A stretch of DNA of 64,000 bases. Source: Lachnospiraceae bacterium. Its GTDB lineage: Bacteria > Bacillota > Clostridia > Lachnospirales > Lachnospiraceae. Every line of letters starts with the position of its first letter. Positions within the stretch are counted from its first letter, which is position 1. The stretch covers positions 434,001-498,000 of the forward strand of contig CABIXN010000002.1 of the NCBI GenBank assembly GCA_902362715.1, read 5' to 3'. The position numbers and the translations under genes were made by a program. Positions 50,675 through 59,863 of the stretch are shown here, piece by piece. The notes beneath the pieces are model-generated. The model ran no database searches and was not told the origin of the DNA. It was given only the letters and a program-made list of their open reading frames with translations.

Positions 50675-50857
50675 ATGAATATGATTTTGAAAACATCTAA
50701 CCTTTTAGGGGATGAGGGGGAACTTCAAGCGAATGAGAATCTGGAACAACTCTTTATGAAGGTTGTAAAAAAGCAGCCACAAGGAGGTGTAAATGCTGTA
50801 TTGATATTAACTTTGATGTGGTTTAATAACTGGGAAGGGAGAAAAAATTATGAGTAA
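50675..50857 (+). CDS. Hypothetical small protein (60 aa)
   Basis: AAAGGACAC lies before the ATG, and the start of the following lipoprotein gene overlaps its end. The sequence (MILKTSNLLGDEGELQANENL, then FMKVVKKQPQGG) is not recognised. It contains no cysteine, so it is not a lanthipeptide precursor despite its place next to a lantibiotic immunity gene. Confidence 0.4.
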   Translation: MNMILKTSNLLGDEGELQANENLEQLFMKVVKKQPQGGVNAVLILTLMWFNNWEGRKNYE

Positions 50858-51665
50858 AAAAATACGGATAATATCAGGTGTTCTTTTAGCGTTGACCTTT
50901 AGTGTTTTACTATCAGGCTGTACTTTTTTTCAGCAAAAGATTGATAATTATTCAAAGGATAAGGAGCAATGTTTTTTAAATATGGAAAATGTAACACAGT
51001 TCACCTATAAATCACAGAGCTATACAATACTTGAGGATACCGTTTCTAACAGCAGTTTGGGTGAGTGGATCGGTTACATTCGTGAACTTACCGCAGTAGG
51101 TGAAAATGGAAGGATTCTTGTACAGGAAAATATAGAAAAGACTACATTTAAATCTTTGGCAGACTTAACAGAAAAAACCCCAAATGCAGCCTATATTATT
51201 CCGTTTCTTAATGTTTATGCAGCACCTGACGATACAACATATTTGATTGTTGATGTCAATGGCGGCTATCATAAAGCTGTTCTTTCAGATACTGTAACAG
51301 ATGAATTTACCGTATTTAATTACAAAAATACAAATCAAGAGAAGAATGCCAGCTTTGAGGTTAACCCTGACAATGCAACACAGCTTATTTGCAATAATGT
51401 GACATACCAAGTTACATCGAATATTGTATCAGAAGATGAGCTTGGAAGTTACGTTGATATTATTGCTGAAAATATTATTTTTGATGCTGATACCAAAAAG
51501 CCTTTAAGTAAAGAGGAAATGAATGGGATTGATTGGTCTGGGACAAACAAGCAGGCAAGAGAAAAGTGGGTTTATACTGATGTTTACGAAGTATCAGGTA
51601 AGGATATTTCCGAAACGGCTGCAGTTGAAGTGAATCATCAATACCACTTGGCTGTTGCCGAATAG
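50850..51665 (+). CDS. NisI/SpaI-type lantibiotic immunity lipoprotein (271 aa)
   Basis: GGGAAGGGAG precedes the ATG. A lipoprotein signal (IISGVLLALTFSVLLSGC) with the lipidated cysteine at residue 24 is followed by two related halves, each with an extended beta pattern (FTYKSQSYTILEDTVSNSSLGEWIGY and LICNNVTYQVTSNIVSEDELGSYVD). This internal duplication and the following two-component genes fit NisI/SpaI-like proteins that bind lantibiotics outside the membrane. The transporter genes (FEG) usually found with it are absent. Confidence 0.7.
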   Translation: MSKKIRIISGVLLALTFSVLLSGCTFFQQKIDNYSKDKEQCFLNMENVTQFTYKSQSYTILEDTVSNSSLGEWIGYIRELTAVGENGRILVQENIEKTTFKSLADLTEKTPNAAYIIPFLNVYAAPDDTTYLIVDVNGGYHKAVLSDTVTDEFTVFNYKNTNQEKNASFEVNPDNATQLICNNVTYQVTSNIVSEDELGSYVDIIAENIIFDADTKKPLSKEEMNGIDWSGTNKQAREKWVYTDVYEVSGKDISETAAVEVNHQYHLAVAE

Positions 51666-51727
51666 TTGAACCGGAATTTATAAAAAATGTTATAATAAAT
51701 AGGATTTTTTTGAAGGGAGGCAGGAAT

Positions 51728-52387
51728 ATGGCTTTAATACTTGTGATTGATGATGAAATTCCAATTTTGGAACTTATAAAAAACGGATTGCAAAAAGATG
51801 GTCATATAGTATCTGCTTATAGTTCGGCAGTGCAGGTTCCTTTGGATAAATTAGGACAGTATGACTTGGTCATTTTAGATATAATGATGCCAGAGATTGA
51901 TGGTTTTACTTTTTGTGCAAAAATACGCTCTCTTATAGATTGCCCGATTTTGTTTTTAACAGCAAAAACGATGGAGAATGATATTACCTTTGGTCTTGGT
52001 CTGGGGGCTGATGATTATTTGACAAAACCATTCCGCATTGCGGAGCTTCGAGCAAGAGTGAATGCCCATTTACGCCGTGAACAACGTGAGCGACACACAT
52101 CAATCAATTTTGATAGAGTAAAGATAGACCTTTCGGCAATGGAACTTCAAGTAGATAATATGCTCGTTTCTCTTACTAAAAGCGAATATTTAATATGCGA
52201 GTTTCTTGCCCGAAATAAAGGGCAGGTGTTTTCAAAAGAACAGATATATGAAGCTGTATTTAGTTTAGAGGGTGACAGCGATAATTCCACTATTTCTACT
52301 CATATAAAAAATATACGGGCGAAATTAAGTAAATTCGATATACAACCGATTTCAACAGCTTGGGGGATTGGATATAAATGGGAATAA
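51728..52387 (+). CDS. OmpR-type response regulator, lantibiotic-response type (219 aa)
   Basis: GAAGGGAGGC precedes ATG 51728. The receiver has DDE near the start, the phosphorylated Asp in LVILDIMMPEIDG (about 51) and KPF (about 100); a winged-helix output domain follows (LTKSEYLICEFLARNKGQVF). The next gene, a histidine kinase, overlaps its end by 10 bases. With the lipoprotein gene it forms an I-R-K set like those that sense lantibiotics. Confidence 0.88.
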   Translation: MALILVIDDEIPILELIKNGLQKDGHIVSAYSSAVQVPLDKLGQYDLVILDIMMPEIDGFTFCAKIRSLIDCPILFLTAKTMENDITFGLGLGADDYLTKPFRIAELRARVNAHLRREQRERHTSINFDRVKIDLSAMELQVDNMLVSLTKSEYLICEFLARNKGQVFSKEQIYEAVFSLEGDSDNSTISTHIKNIRAKLSKFDIQPISTAWGIGYKWE

Positions 52388-53742
52388 AAAAGGCAAGTTC
52401 ATTAAGAAAATCTTTTTGGCGTTTTCTCCTTATGCTGCTTTTGGGGTTGGCAGGGGCTGTTGCCGTTCCATTTGCTATAATGCTGCTTACCGTTACTTTG
52501 GGATATACTACTTATGCGGATTATTCTACACGAAGTGCAGAATATATTGCTCCAATTGTTGCTGCAACACCAGATTTATCAGAGGTTGAACTGCCCGCAG
52601 GCATTAATTTTTTGCGGCTTGACAAGAATTACAATATTCTTGCAACGACACTTGGTGAAGCGGATTTGAATCGAGCAATGGAATATGCTATTTCTGGAAA
52701 AGCGAACAATAGCCCGGAAAAGCAATACCTGCTTGTTACTCGTGAAAATGAGTATGTTATTCTTCAGTATTATGTTGGCTCGCAATTCACAAACAACTGG
52801 CTGAATGAGCATCTTCCGTCGCCTGAAAAACTACTATATATCGTGATAGGTATCAACTGTATTGCAGTTTGCGTTATTCTAACAGGCAGGTTTTCTAAAA
52901 AGCTGCGCCGTCAATTAGACCCGCTTTTTGAAGCTACTGCGGAAATATCGGCTCAAAATCTTGATTTTGATGTGGGTCATTCAAAAGTAAAAGAATTTGA
53001 AGATGTTTTACAGTCGTTTTCAAACATGAAAGACAGCCTGAAAGAATCTTTGGAACAGCAATGGAAACTGGAACAAATGCAAAAAGAACAGATTGCAGCG
53101 TTAGCTCACGATTTGAAAACACCATTGACTGTCATTCAAGGAAATATCGACTTAATGAGCGAAACGGAACTTGATGATGAACAAAAAGCATATACAGGAT
53201 ATATCACAGAGAGTTCAGAACAAATGCAGATCTACATTAAAACGCTTATTGAAATATCACGAGCGTCTGCGGGGTATCAGCTCCATAAGGAGAACGTGGA
53301 TTTTTCCTTATATGTAGATAATATCAAGGAGCAGATTGAAGTTTTGTGTACTGCAAAAGATATACAGTTGACTTGGAATACATCTTCAGACTGTTCAACA
53401 CTTGAAATTGATACTATGCTGATTGAACGTGCAATAATGAATGTTGTAGGCAATGCAGTAGAATACTCTCCGATAAACGGAACGGTTTATATAAAAATTC
53501 AATATGCCGAAAAGCGTTTGCACATTTGTGTGGTTGATGAGGGTAAAGGATTTAGCAATGAAGCTCTGCATCACGCTCAAGAACAATTCTTTATGGATGA
53601 CAGTAGTAGAAATTCTAAAATGCACTTTGGGATGGGGCTGTATATAGTGGACTCTATTATGAAACAGCATAGCGGACAGTTATTTATTGCAAATGATATA
53701 ACCACCCACGGAGCAAAAGTGATAATGAATATTATCTGCTAA
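52378..53742 (+). CDS. Membrane sensor histidine kinase (454 aa)
   Basis: Two membrane helices (LLMLLLGLAGAVAVPFAIMLL and LLYIVIGINCIAVCVILTG) enclose an extracellular domain of about 110 residues; a HAMP-like linker leads to the phosphorylated His in AALAHDLKTPLTVIQGN (about 244) and an ATPase domain (NVVGNAVEYSP, DEGKGFS, GMGLYIVDSIM). It is coupled to the response regulator and probably senses a lantibiotic or cell-wall stress. The set is visibly AT-richer than the ICE. Confidence 0.88.
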   Translation: MGIKKASSLRKSFWRFLLMLLLGLAGAVAVPFAIMLLTVTLGYTTYADYSTRSAEYIAPIVAATPDLSEVELPAGINFLRLDKNYNILATTLGEADLNRAMEYAISGKANNSPEKQYLLVTRENEYVILQYYVGSQFTNNWLNEHLPSPEKLLYIVIGINCIAVCVILTGRFSKKLRRQLDPLFEATAEISAQNLDFDVGHSKVKEFEDVLQSFSNMKDSLKESLEQQWKLEQMQKEQIAALAHDLKTPLTVIQGNIDLMSETELDDEQKAYTGYITESSEQMQIYIKTLIEISRASAGYQLHKENVDFSLYVDNIKEQIEVLCTAKDIQLTWNTSSDCSTLEIDTMLIERAIMNVVGNAVEYSPINGTVYIKIQYAEKRLHICVVDEGKGFSNEALHHAQEQFFMDDSSRNSKMHFGMGLYIVDSIMKQHSGQLFIANDITTHGAKVIMNIIC

Positions 53743-54005
53743 ATAACAAGATTATGCGGGGCTGTTGCAGAATAGTTGATTAATCAGCTGTTCTGCTGGG
53801 TCCTGTTTTTGGTGCTAAAAACAGAAAACGGACTCCGAAGAGTCCGCCATCCATGGTATAATTAAAATATGACAAAATTGATTTCGACACTCTCGGAAAC
53901 AATATTTTCAAAGCAGTTAATCAGTTTTAAAATAGAAGGCGTTAATAATCAACTGTATATCATGGAAAGCATTGAAAAATATGCAGATTAAGGAGGAAAC
54001 AAGAA
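53743..54005 (+). other. Possible insertion-sequence relic with hairpin and short frame
   Basis: After the kinase stop, GGGGCTGTTGCAGAATAG resembles an IS end. A perfect hairpin CGGACTC-CGAA-GAGTCCG (53829-53846), a TATAAT (about 53856) and a 40-codon frame (53869-53991, MTKLISTLSETIFSKQLISF onwards) follow, a layout like the leader and start of an IS transposase gene. The rest of such an element is missing. This is a low-confidence reading. Confidence 0.35.
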
Positions 54006-55781
54006 GTGCAAACAAACGATAAACCGATTACAGAACTTATGTCTGGTATAAACGATGGAAAAACACAACTTCCTGATTTTCAGAGAGGATGGGTTTGGGA
54101 AGATAATAGAATAAGCGCTCTTATAGCAAGTATTACCAGCAATTTCCCTGTAGGGGCTGCTATGTTTTTGGAGTATGGTAATCAGAATGTTCGTTTTAAA
54201 TACAGAGTGATAGAAGGCGCGCCTTCAAGTGAGAATGTTCCTTCTGAACTTATTCTTGATGGGCAACAGAGATTAACGTCTATTTATTCTGCCCTTTTCA
54301 ATTCTGCTCCAGTACACACTCGAACAGATAAAGGGAAGGAGATATACAGATATTATTATATAGATATTAAAAAGGCGCTTGATCCTGCGTGTGACAGGGC
54401 AGATGCAATTTTTTCAGTTCCGGAAAATAGGATTGTCACATCTAATTTTGGACGAGATATAGAACTGGATTTGTCTGATCGAACAAAAGAATTTGAAAAT
54501 AAAATGTTTCCACTTAATATTATCTTGAATTTTACAGAAGTTCAGAACTGGCAGAATCAATATTACGCATATTGTAATTATAGTGCGGAAGCGATTAAAG
54601 AATTTACAGACTTTAATACAAAAGTTATAATGCAGACAATGCAGTATAAAATGCCTATAATTCTTCTTGGTAAAGAAACGCCAAAAGAAGCTGTGTGTCA
54701 GGTGTTTGAAAATGTAAATACAGGTGGTGTTTCTTTAACTGTGTTTGAACTTATAACAGCTATTTTTGCAATGGATGATTTTGAACTGAGAAAGGATTGG
54801 GAGGAAAGACAGAAAAAATTCTTTATAGGGGATTTGTTGTCTATTATTACTGCCACAGATTTTCTTGTTGCTTGCACTTTACTTTCAACTTATAAAAAAG
54901 GTGGAACAGTAAGTTGTAAAAAGAAAGATGTATTAAATTTACCTCTTAGTGATTATAAAAAGTATGCGGATATATTATCTGCTGGATTTGTTGAAGCCGA
55001 GAAAATGCTTCAAGAAGAACGTATATTTTCAAGTCGAGATTTACCGTATTCGACACAATTGATTCCTTTGGCGGTAATCTGTACATTATTGAGCGAGGGA
55101 AATAAAATTAAAGTTACGAATATAAAGAATAAAATTAAACAATGGTATTGGTGTGGTGTTTTTGGTGAACTATATGGCAGCGCAAATGAGACAAGATATG
55201 TCAATGATGTTGTTGATGTTATAAAGTGGGCTGAAAATGATACAGCTGCGCCTAAAACGGTTCAGGACGCATATTTTAATCCAACGAGACTCATTACACT
55301 TCAATCAAGACAGTCAGCAGCATATAAAGGGATAATGGCTTTGATACTAAAAAATCATTGCAAAGATTTTATAAGTGGACGGGAAATGGACTTTACAGTA
55401 TATAAATCGGAAAATATTGATATTCATCATATTTTCCCAAGAGATTATTGTGAAAAACAGAATTATCCAAGAGAAAAATGGAACTCTATTGTGAATAAGA
55501 CTCCTATCACCTATTCAACCAATAGAGAAATTGGTGGTGTTCCTCCAAGTAAATATTTGGAAAAAATTGAAAATAAAGGCCAAGTTGGCAGGAAGATTCT
55601 TGATGAATATTTGAACTCACATTGGATTGATGTTGATAGCTGCAGGGAGGATGATTTTAATAGTCATATCATATATAGAGCCAAAATGCTTTTAAACTCC
55701 ATTGAAATCGCTATCGGGAAAACTATCTCTGGTAGAGAAAGCGAAGATGTTATAAATCTTTTTGGACAAGGTCTTATCTAA
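54006..55781 (+). CDS. DUF262-DUF1524 nuclease, GmrSD-like (591 aa)
   Basis: A GTG start after AAGGAGG. The N-terminal DUF262 domain (LPDFQRGWVWEDNRISALI, then ELILDGQQRLTSIY at about 82) is a ParB-like NTPase; the C-terminal DUF1524 part has an HNH-type motif (NIDIHHIFPRDYCE at about 470, then IVNKTPITYS). GmrSD proteins are type IV restriction enzymes that cut DNA with modified, for example glucosylated, cytosines. Length is typical for a single-chain form. It stands alone and is AT-rich, which suggests transfer. Confidence 0.85.
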   Translation: MQTNDKPITELMSGINDGKTQLPDFQRGWVWEDNRISALIASITSNFPVGAAMFLEYGNQNVRFKYRVIEGAPSSENVPSELILDGQQRLTSIYSALFNSAPVHTRTDKGKEIYRYYYIDIKKALDPACDRADAIFSVPENRIVTSNFGRDIELDLSDRTKEFENKMFPLNIILNFTEVQNWQNQYYAYCNYSAEAIKEFTDFNTKVIMQTMQYKMPIILLGKETPKEAVCQVFENVNTGGVSLTVFELITAIFAMDDFELRKDWEERQKKFFIGDLLSIITATDFLVACTLLSTYKKGGTVSCKKKDVLNLPLSDYKKYADILSAGFVEAEKMLQEERIFSSRDLPYSTQLIPLAVICTLLSEGNKIKVTNIKNKIKQWYWCGVFGELYGSANETRYVNDVVDVIKWAENDTAAPKTVQDAYFNPTRLITLQSRQSAAYKGIMALILKNHCKDFISGREMDFTVYKSENIDIHHIFPRDYCEKQNYPREKWNSIVNKTPITYSTNREIGGVPPSKYLEKIENKGQVGRKILDEYLNSHWIDVDSCREDDFNSHIIYRAKMLLNSIEIAIGKTISGRESEDVINLFGQGLI

Positions 55782-56117
55782 AAAAATAAATAGGTAATTA
55801 ACAGAAGATTAAGACAAAGTATCGTAAACTCAAAGAACTAGAGATGGAAGAAAATTACATTCAATGGAATACAGTTATGGCTCCAATTTAACAGAATTGT
55901 TCTAATATGTAATTTCAAATTGTTCCGGTTTAAGAATATTTTGTAAGCCTTTGTGTTGTGCAGTATCTTTTCATCACCGTCTTGATTCAAAACATAAATT
56001 AAGAACTTATTACAGGAATCAACCGTTGACGGTGGATTATCAAAAAATGACGATTTTTAAATAAGTATGATACAATGAACGTAAAGACAAATGGGAAGTC
56101 GCGGAGAGTGTACCGAT
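55782..56117. other. Gene-free stretch
   Basis: No complete gene. A short frame (KTKYRKLKELEMEENYIQWN at about 55811-55890) looks like a coding remnant but is too short to identify. A TATGATACAAT sequence near 56067 could be the promoter of the acetyltransferase gene. Confidence 0.4.
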
Positions 56118-56561
56118 ATGGAAATTAAAGAAATCAAAGAGAATAAAAAACAATTTCTTTCCCTGTTGTTGTTAGCTGATGAACAAGAGAATATGATAGA
56201 CCAATATATTGATAGGGGCTCAATGTATGTATTAGACGATAACGGGATTAAATGTGAGTGCATAGTGACTGATGAGGGTGAAGGTGTTCTTGAAATCAAA
56301 AATATTGCAACTGAACCAGAATATCAGGGCAGGGGTTACGGTAAAATACTGATTGACTTTGTTACTATGAAATATAAAGAGAAGTATTCTATACTGCAAG
56401 TTGGTACAGGGGATAGTCCGTTGACGGTTCCTTTTTATGAAAAATGTGGTTTTGTTCGTTCACACAATATTAAAAATTTCTTTATAGATAATTATGACCA
56501 CCCCATTTATGAGTGTGGTGGCCAATTAGTAGATATGATTTATTTACAGAAAAAATTATGA
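56118..56561 (+). CDS. GNAT-family N-acetyltransferase (147 aa)
   Basis: ATG 56118 is preferred (GGAGAG upstream) over ATG 56091. The acetyl-CoA loop is EPEYQGRGYGKILIDFV (about 71-87), followed by the usual FYEKCGFV near the C-terminus. The substrate is unknown. Confidence 0.85.
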   Translation: MEIKEIKENKKQFLSLLLLADEQENMIDQYIDRGSMYVLDDNGIKCECIVTDEGEGVLEIKNIATEPEYQGRGYGKILIDFVTMKYKEKYSILQVGTGDSPLTVPFYEKCGFVRSHNIKNFFIDNYDHPIYECGGQLVDMIYLQKKL

Positions 56562-56908
56562 ATCCCAGCTTGCTGAACAAATGAATATAGTTTTTAAATA
56601 GGTGTTTGGTTCTCACATGAGAATCAAATGGCCTTAGAATTATTTTTTTCTTTAAACAACGAATAAAAGAAAAAGCAAAGTTTTATGATACTTTATTTTG
56701 GGAGTCCGGATTTCATAATATATAATTGTATTAAGTAAGAATGCCTATGTGAGTTTTCTTAGAAGAACAGGCAGGAAATTCTGTTTATAATCACATTATG
56801 AGAAGCTGGTAAAAAGGTATTATTGACCGTTAAAATGGCTGGTCTGAAAATATAGCATTACCCCGATAGCATGTACAAATAATGTACACATCTACCGGGG
56901 TATTTTTA
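56562..56908. other. Gene-free stretch with converging terminator
   Basis: No gene is seen. At 56861-56900 a hairpin (CCCCGATAGCATGTACA / TGTACACATCTACCGGGG, imperfect) is followed on the forward strand by TATTTTTATT. It lies between the forward acetyltransferase gene and the reverse amidohydrolase gene and probably serves both. Confidence 0.55.
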
Positions 56909-58546
56909 TTAAATTTGATAAACTGTTTTTCCTCCTAGTATAGTGTGAAGTACGCGGGTATGCCTGATTTCATCAGCAGAGGTATTTAAAAGCGGGGTAT
57001 CAATGATAATGTAATCTGCCAAAGCGCCTGCTGCAATTTTGCCGCAGGTGTTTTCTGTATGGCACAGATAAGCAGAGCCTCTGGTCCACATAAGCAGGGC
57101 CTGGCGGATGGAGATGCGTTCGTTAGGACGGTGAATACTGCCATCGGAAAGGCGTCTTTCTACAGCGCTGGCCATGCCGGCAAATGGACTGCAGGTCACA
57201 ACCGGTGCATCAGAGGAGCCCCCCACAATGATTCCTTCGCGAAAAAGTGTCTGCAGAGGCATGTAGAGGTTTGAATATTTTTGACCTATTACAGCTTGTT
57301 CTCCCAGCTCCGTATTTATGGCGGGCTGAAGAGCAAGACTGATATCGGAAGCTTTCAGCCGGCTGATCTGATCAGGATGAGCCAGTGTAAGATGTATGAT
57401 AAAGTGCCGATTCTGGGGATGGCAGGTTTGTTCAAACATATCCATTGCCATGTCGGCAGAGCGGTCGCCGCAGCAGTGGATGCCAACCTGCCAGTGATAT
57501 TTGCCTGCCAGCTGTGCTAAAAGCTTCAGATCGTGGGATGAATAGGAGGTAGAACCCCGGCCTGAAATGTGCTCATATTCTTCTCTCAGAGCAGCGGTTC
57601 CGGCAGACATGACCCCGTCCAGAATAATTTTAATTCCTGCCATTTTAACCATATCATCGCCAAATCCTGTTACTGCTGTCATTTGTTTTATACGTTCCGC
57701 CTGGACATGAACATCTCCCAGGGAACGGTCAAGAGAAAACATCAGATTTGCCCGGTAAGAAAGTCTGTTTTGCTTTCTGGCCTGTAGATAGGCACGCATC
57801 TCGTCACAGGTCATCATAGAATTCATCACCTGTGTGATACCGAACCGGTTTAGTATGGCCCCCGATGTTTCCAGGGCTTTGATATGCTCTTCTTCGCATG
57901 TCTCCGGCATTACGTGTTCCAGCAGGGCGATGGCCGCCCGGTCATAAAAAAGACCATTGGGTTCTCCGTTATCGAAATGTCCGATGCTGCCTCCTTCCGG
58001 ATCAGGAGTATCTTTTGTAATTTTGGCCAGCCGAAGGCCAAGAGAATTCGTGACACAGATATGATGGCTGATGTGCTGGCAGTACAGCGGATTTTTAGGA
58101 GCGAATTTATCTAAATCTTTACAGCAGGGAGGCCGGTTGCTGTCCCACAGACATTCATTCCAGCCGGAACCTTTCAGCCAGCTGCCGGGGGATGCTGTCT
58201 TAACATATTGAGTAATGGTTTTCTGCATTTCTTCCAGGGATAAGCAGCGGGAGAAATCCATGCCCATCTGCTCCAGCCCAAATTCCATATCGTGGATATG
58301 GCAGTCGATGAGACCGGGCAGGAGAGGAAGGCCTTTCGCATCTATGATTTTTGTATCAGAACCGGCGTAAATACGCCAGTCTCCTGAGCCGACAGCGATG
58401 GTTCTGCCATCTTTTGCGGCTGCAAATCCATGCTCAATAACAGGAAAATTGTAATTTCCAGAACATATTTCTGCCAGTGAAAGATCAGCTGTGTATATAA
58501 TTGCGTTGTGAATGATTAAATCTGCATATGGTTTCCAGTTTAACAT
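56909..58546 (-). CDS. Amidohydrolase family protein, YtcJ-like (545 aa)
   Basis: AGGAGGAGAC precedes the ATG. Metal-dependent hydrolase of the amidohydrolase superfamily: LLPGLIDCHIHDMEF holds the first HxH (about 82-84), IHCCGDRSADMAM and HLTLAHPDQ hold later ligands, and VGGSSDAPV the last Asp (about 438). The long insert (SWLKGSGWNECLW) and length fit the YtcJ-like group acting on N-formyl or N-acyl compounds. The true substrate is unknown. It is the first recognisable chromosomal catabolic gene. Confidence 0.85.
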   Translation of the reverse strand: MLNWKPYADLIIHNAIIYTADLSLAEICSGNYNFPVIEHGFAAAKDGRTIAVGSGDWRIYAGSDTKIIDAKGLPLLPGLIDCHIHDMEFGLEQMGMDFSRCLSLEEMQKTITQYVKTASPGSWLKGSGWNECLWDSNRPPCCKDLDKFAPKNPLYCQHISHHICVTNSLGLRLAKITKDTPDPEGGSIGHFDNGEPNGLFYDRAAIALLEHVMPETCEEEHIKALETSGAILNRFGITQVMNSMMTCDEMRAYLQARKQNRLSYRANLMFSLDRSLGDVHVQAERIKQMTAVTGFGDDMVKMAGIKIILDGVMSAGTAALREEYEHISGRGSTSYSSHDLKLLAQLAGKYHWQVGIHCCGDRSADMAMDMFEQTCHPQNRHFIIHLTLAHPDQISRLKASDISLALQPAINTELGEQAVIGQKYSNLYMPLQTLFREGIIVGGSSDAPVVTCSPFAGMASAVERRLSDGSIHRPNERISIRQALLMWTRGSAYLCHTENTCGKIAAGALADYIIIDTPLLNTSADEIRHTRVLHTILGGKTVYQI

Positions 58547-58749
58547 TTTATGTCTCCTCCTGTAAGCTCAAATATAAATATGCCGATATGTAATATCTGC
58601 TGAGATAACGATAGCATCTGGTGTAAGGAAAGTAAAACTTCGTTTCGGAATCTCTGATTCCGGTTTGGAAACAATATAATAAGTCCCGTCTGCATGGAAA
58701 ATTTACAGACGGGACTATTGTACTGGCCGGATATAAATGATAGTTGAAG

Positions 58750-59664
58750 CTATTCAAAAGCCGGCCACTGCTTACGTTTTACCTGAGATAAAGTAAAGTC
58801 CCAGAATTTCTGTGCTGCCGGTTTTAAAATCATATTTCTGGATTTGGCCATCACAAGATTCCAGGTAAAGTGTTCCTTTAGGGGAATACCGGTTACATTT
58901 GCTCTGCCATAATAATTTACAAAGTCGCTGCGGAAATAAGAAGGATCCACAATAGCAATACCTTTGTTCATGCTGACCATGGTGAGTATATTGGATTCTC
59001 GTTCAGAATAACAGGATACTTTGTAATCAAATCCTGCATTTTTACAAAATCTGGTGACCGTGGAAGCGATACCGGTTATTTCAGGAAGGGAGATGAAGGA
59101 TTCCTGTGCCAGTTCCAGAACGGAAACATTTTCTCTTTGGGCCAGGGGATGTTCAGCGCATACAAGCAGCATTAAGGTGCTCTCATGCAGGTTTTTATAT
59201 TCGGTTAAATGAGGGTCCAAATATTGATCCATACAGAATACAATCTCACTTTTTCCGTTTGCCAGTACGCTGGTTGCTTCGGTTCCCTGGATGTCCTGTA
59301 AGTTCAGCGAAATATTGGGATATGCTTTTTCAAAGGCAGAAATCAGATCAAAGAAACCAAGCATATCTTTATTTGGGATTGTGCGGACACAGACAGTATC
59401 TTTTTCTTCCTGACAGAAAACTGCCTGACGCAGAAGCTCATAATCATCTACCAGCGGCTTTGCATATTTTGCAAATATTTTTCCCTGGGCTGTTAATGCC
59501 ACACCTTTCGAAAAACGGTGGAAGAGGGTGATAGAAAATTCCGATTCAAGATAAGAAATATGTTTGGATACGGCTCCGGGGGAGAGAAATAAATTGTCAG
59601 CGGCTGTCCGAAAAGATTCTGTTCGTGCAACTTCCATAAAGGTTTGTAATTTATCAATATCCAT
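58750..59664 (-). CDS. LysR-type regulator (304 aa)
   Basis: ATG 59664 follows AGAGAGG; a longer frame from 59697 lacks a ribosome box. The N-terminal winged helix-turn-helix (LQTFMEVARTESFRTAADNL, LSPGAVSKHISYLE) is followed by a periplasmic-binding-like effector domain. It is divergent from the MFS gene at 59864 and shares with it a region that contains a perfect LysR-type dyad. Confidence 0.9.
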   Translation of the reverse strand: MDIDKLQTFMEVARTESFRTAADNLFLSPGAVSKHISYLESEFSITLFHRFSKGVALTAQGKIFAKYAKPLVDDYELLRQAVFCQEEKDTVCVRTIPNKDMLGFFDLISAFEKAYPNISLNLQDIQGTEATSVLANGKSEIVFCMDQYLDPHLTEYKNLHESTLMLLVCAEHPLAQRENVSVLELAQESFISLPEITGIASTVTRFCKNAGFDYKVSCYSERESNILTMVSMNKGIAIVDPSYFRSDFVNYYGRANVTGIPLKEHFTWNLVMAKSRNMILKPAAQKFWDFTLSQVKRKQWPAFE

Positions 59665-59734
59665 ATTGGGAACCTCTCTTTTAAATGGTGATTCCAAATG
59701 TGAAACACCGTTTCTTTTTCGTGGTTTTACTTCG

Positions 59735-59761
59735 TGAATTTAGCTTATTATAATAAATTCA
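59735..59761. promoter_or_regulatory. LysR-type operator (T-N11-A dyad)
   Basis: TGAATTTA, 11 bases and TAAATTCA form a perfect 8-bp inverted repeat between the divergent LysR and MFS genes. This is the classical T-N11-A architecture, and it overlaps a TATAAT sequence (about 59748-59753 region), so binding would affect transcription directly. Confidence 0.75.
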
Positions 59762-59863
59762 ACGACATATAGCAACGGTTTTTAAATCAGGAGATGGGAA
59801 AACAAAGCGTTTTAATACCTGATAAAAATAGCTGTTGTATCAAAGAAGGAGGAGGGTTTTACT

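Noticed and set aside
50675..50857. Lanthipeptide precursor next to the lantibiotic immunity genes
   Set aside because: The small protein has no cysteine and no double-glycine leader, so it cannot form lanthionine rings.
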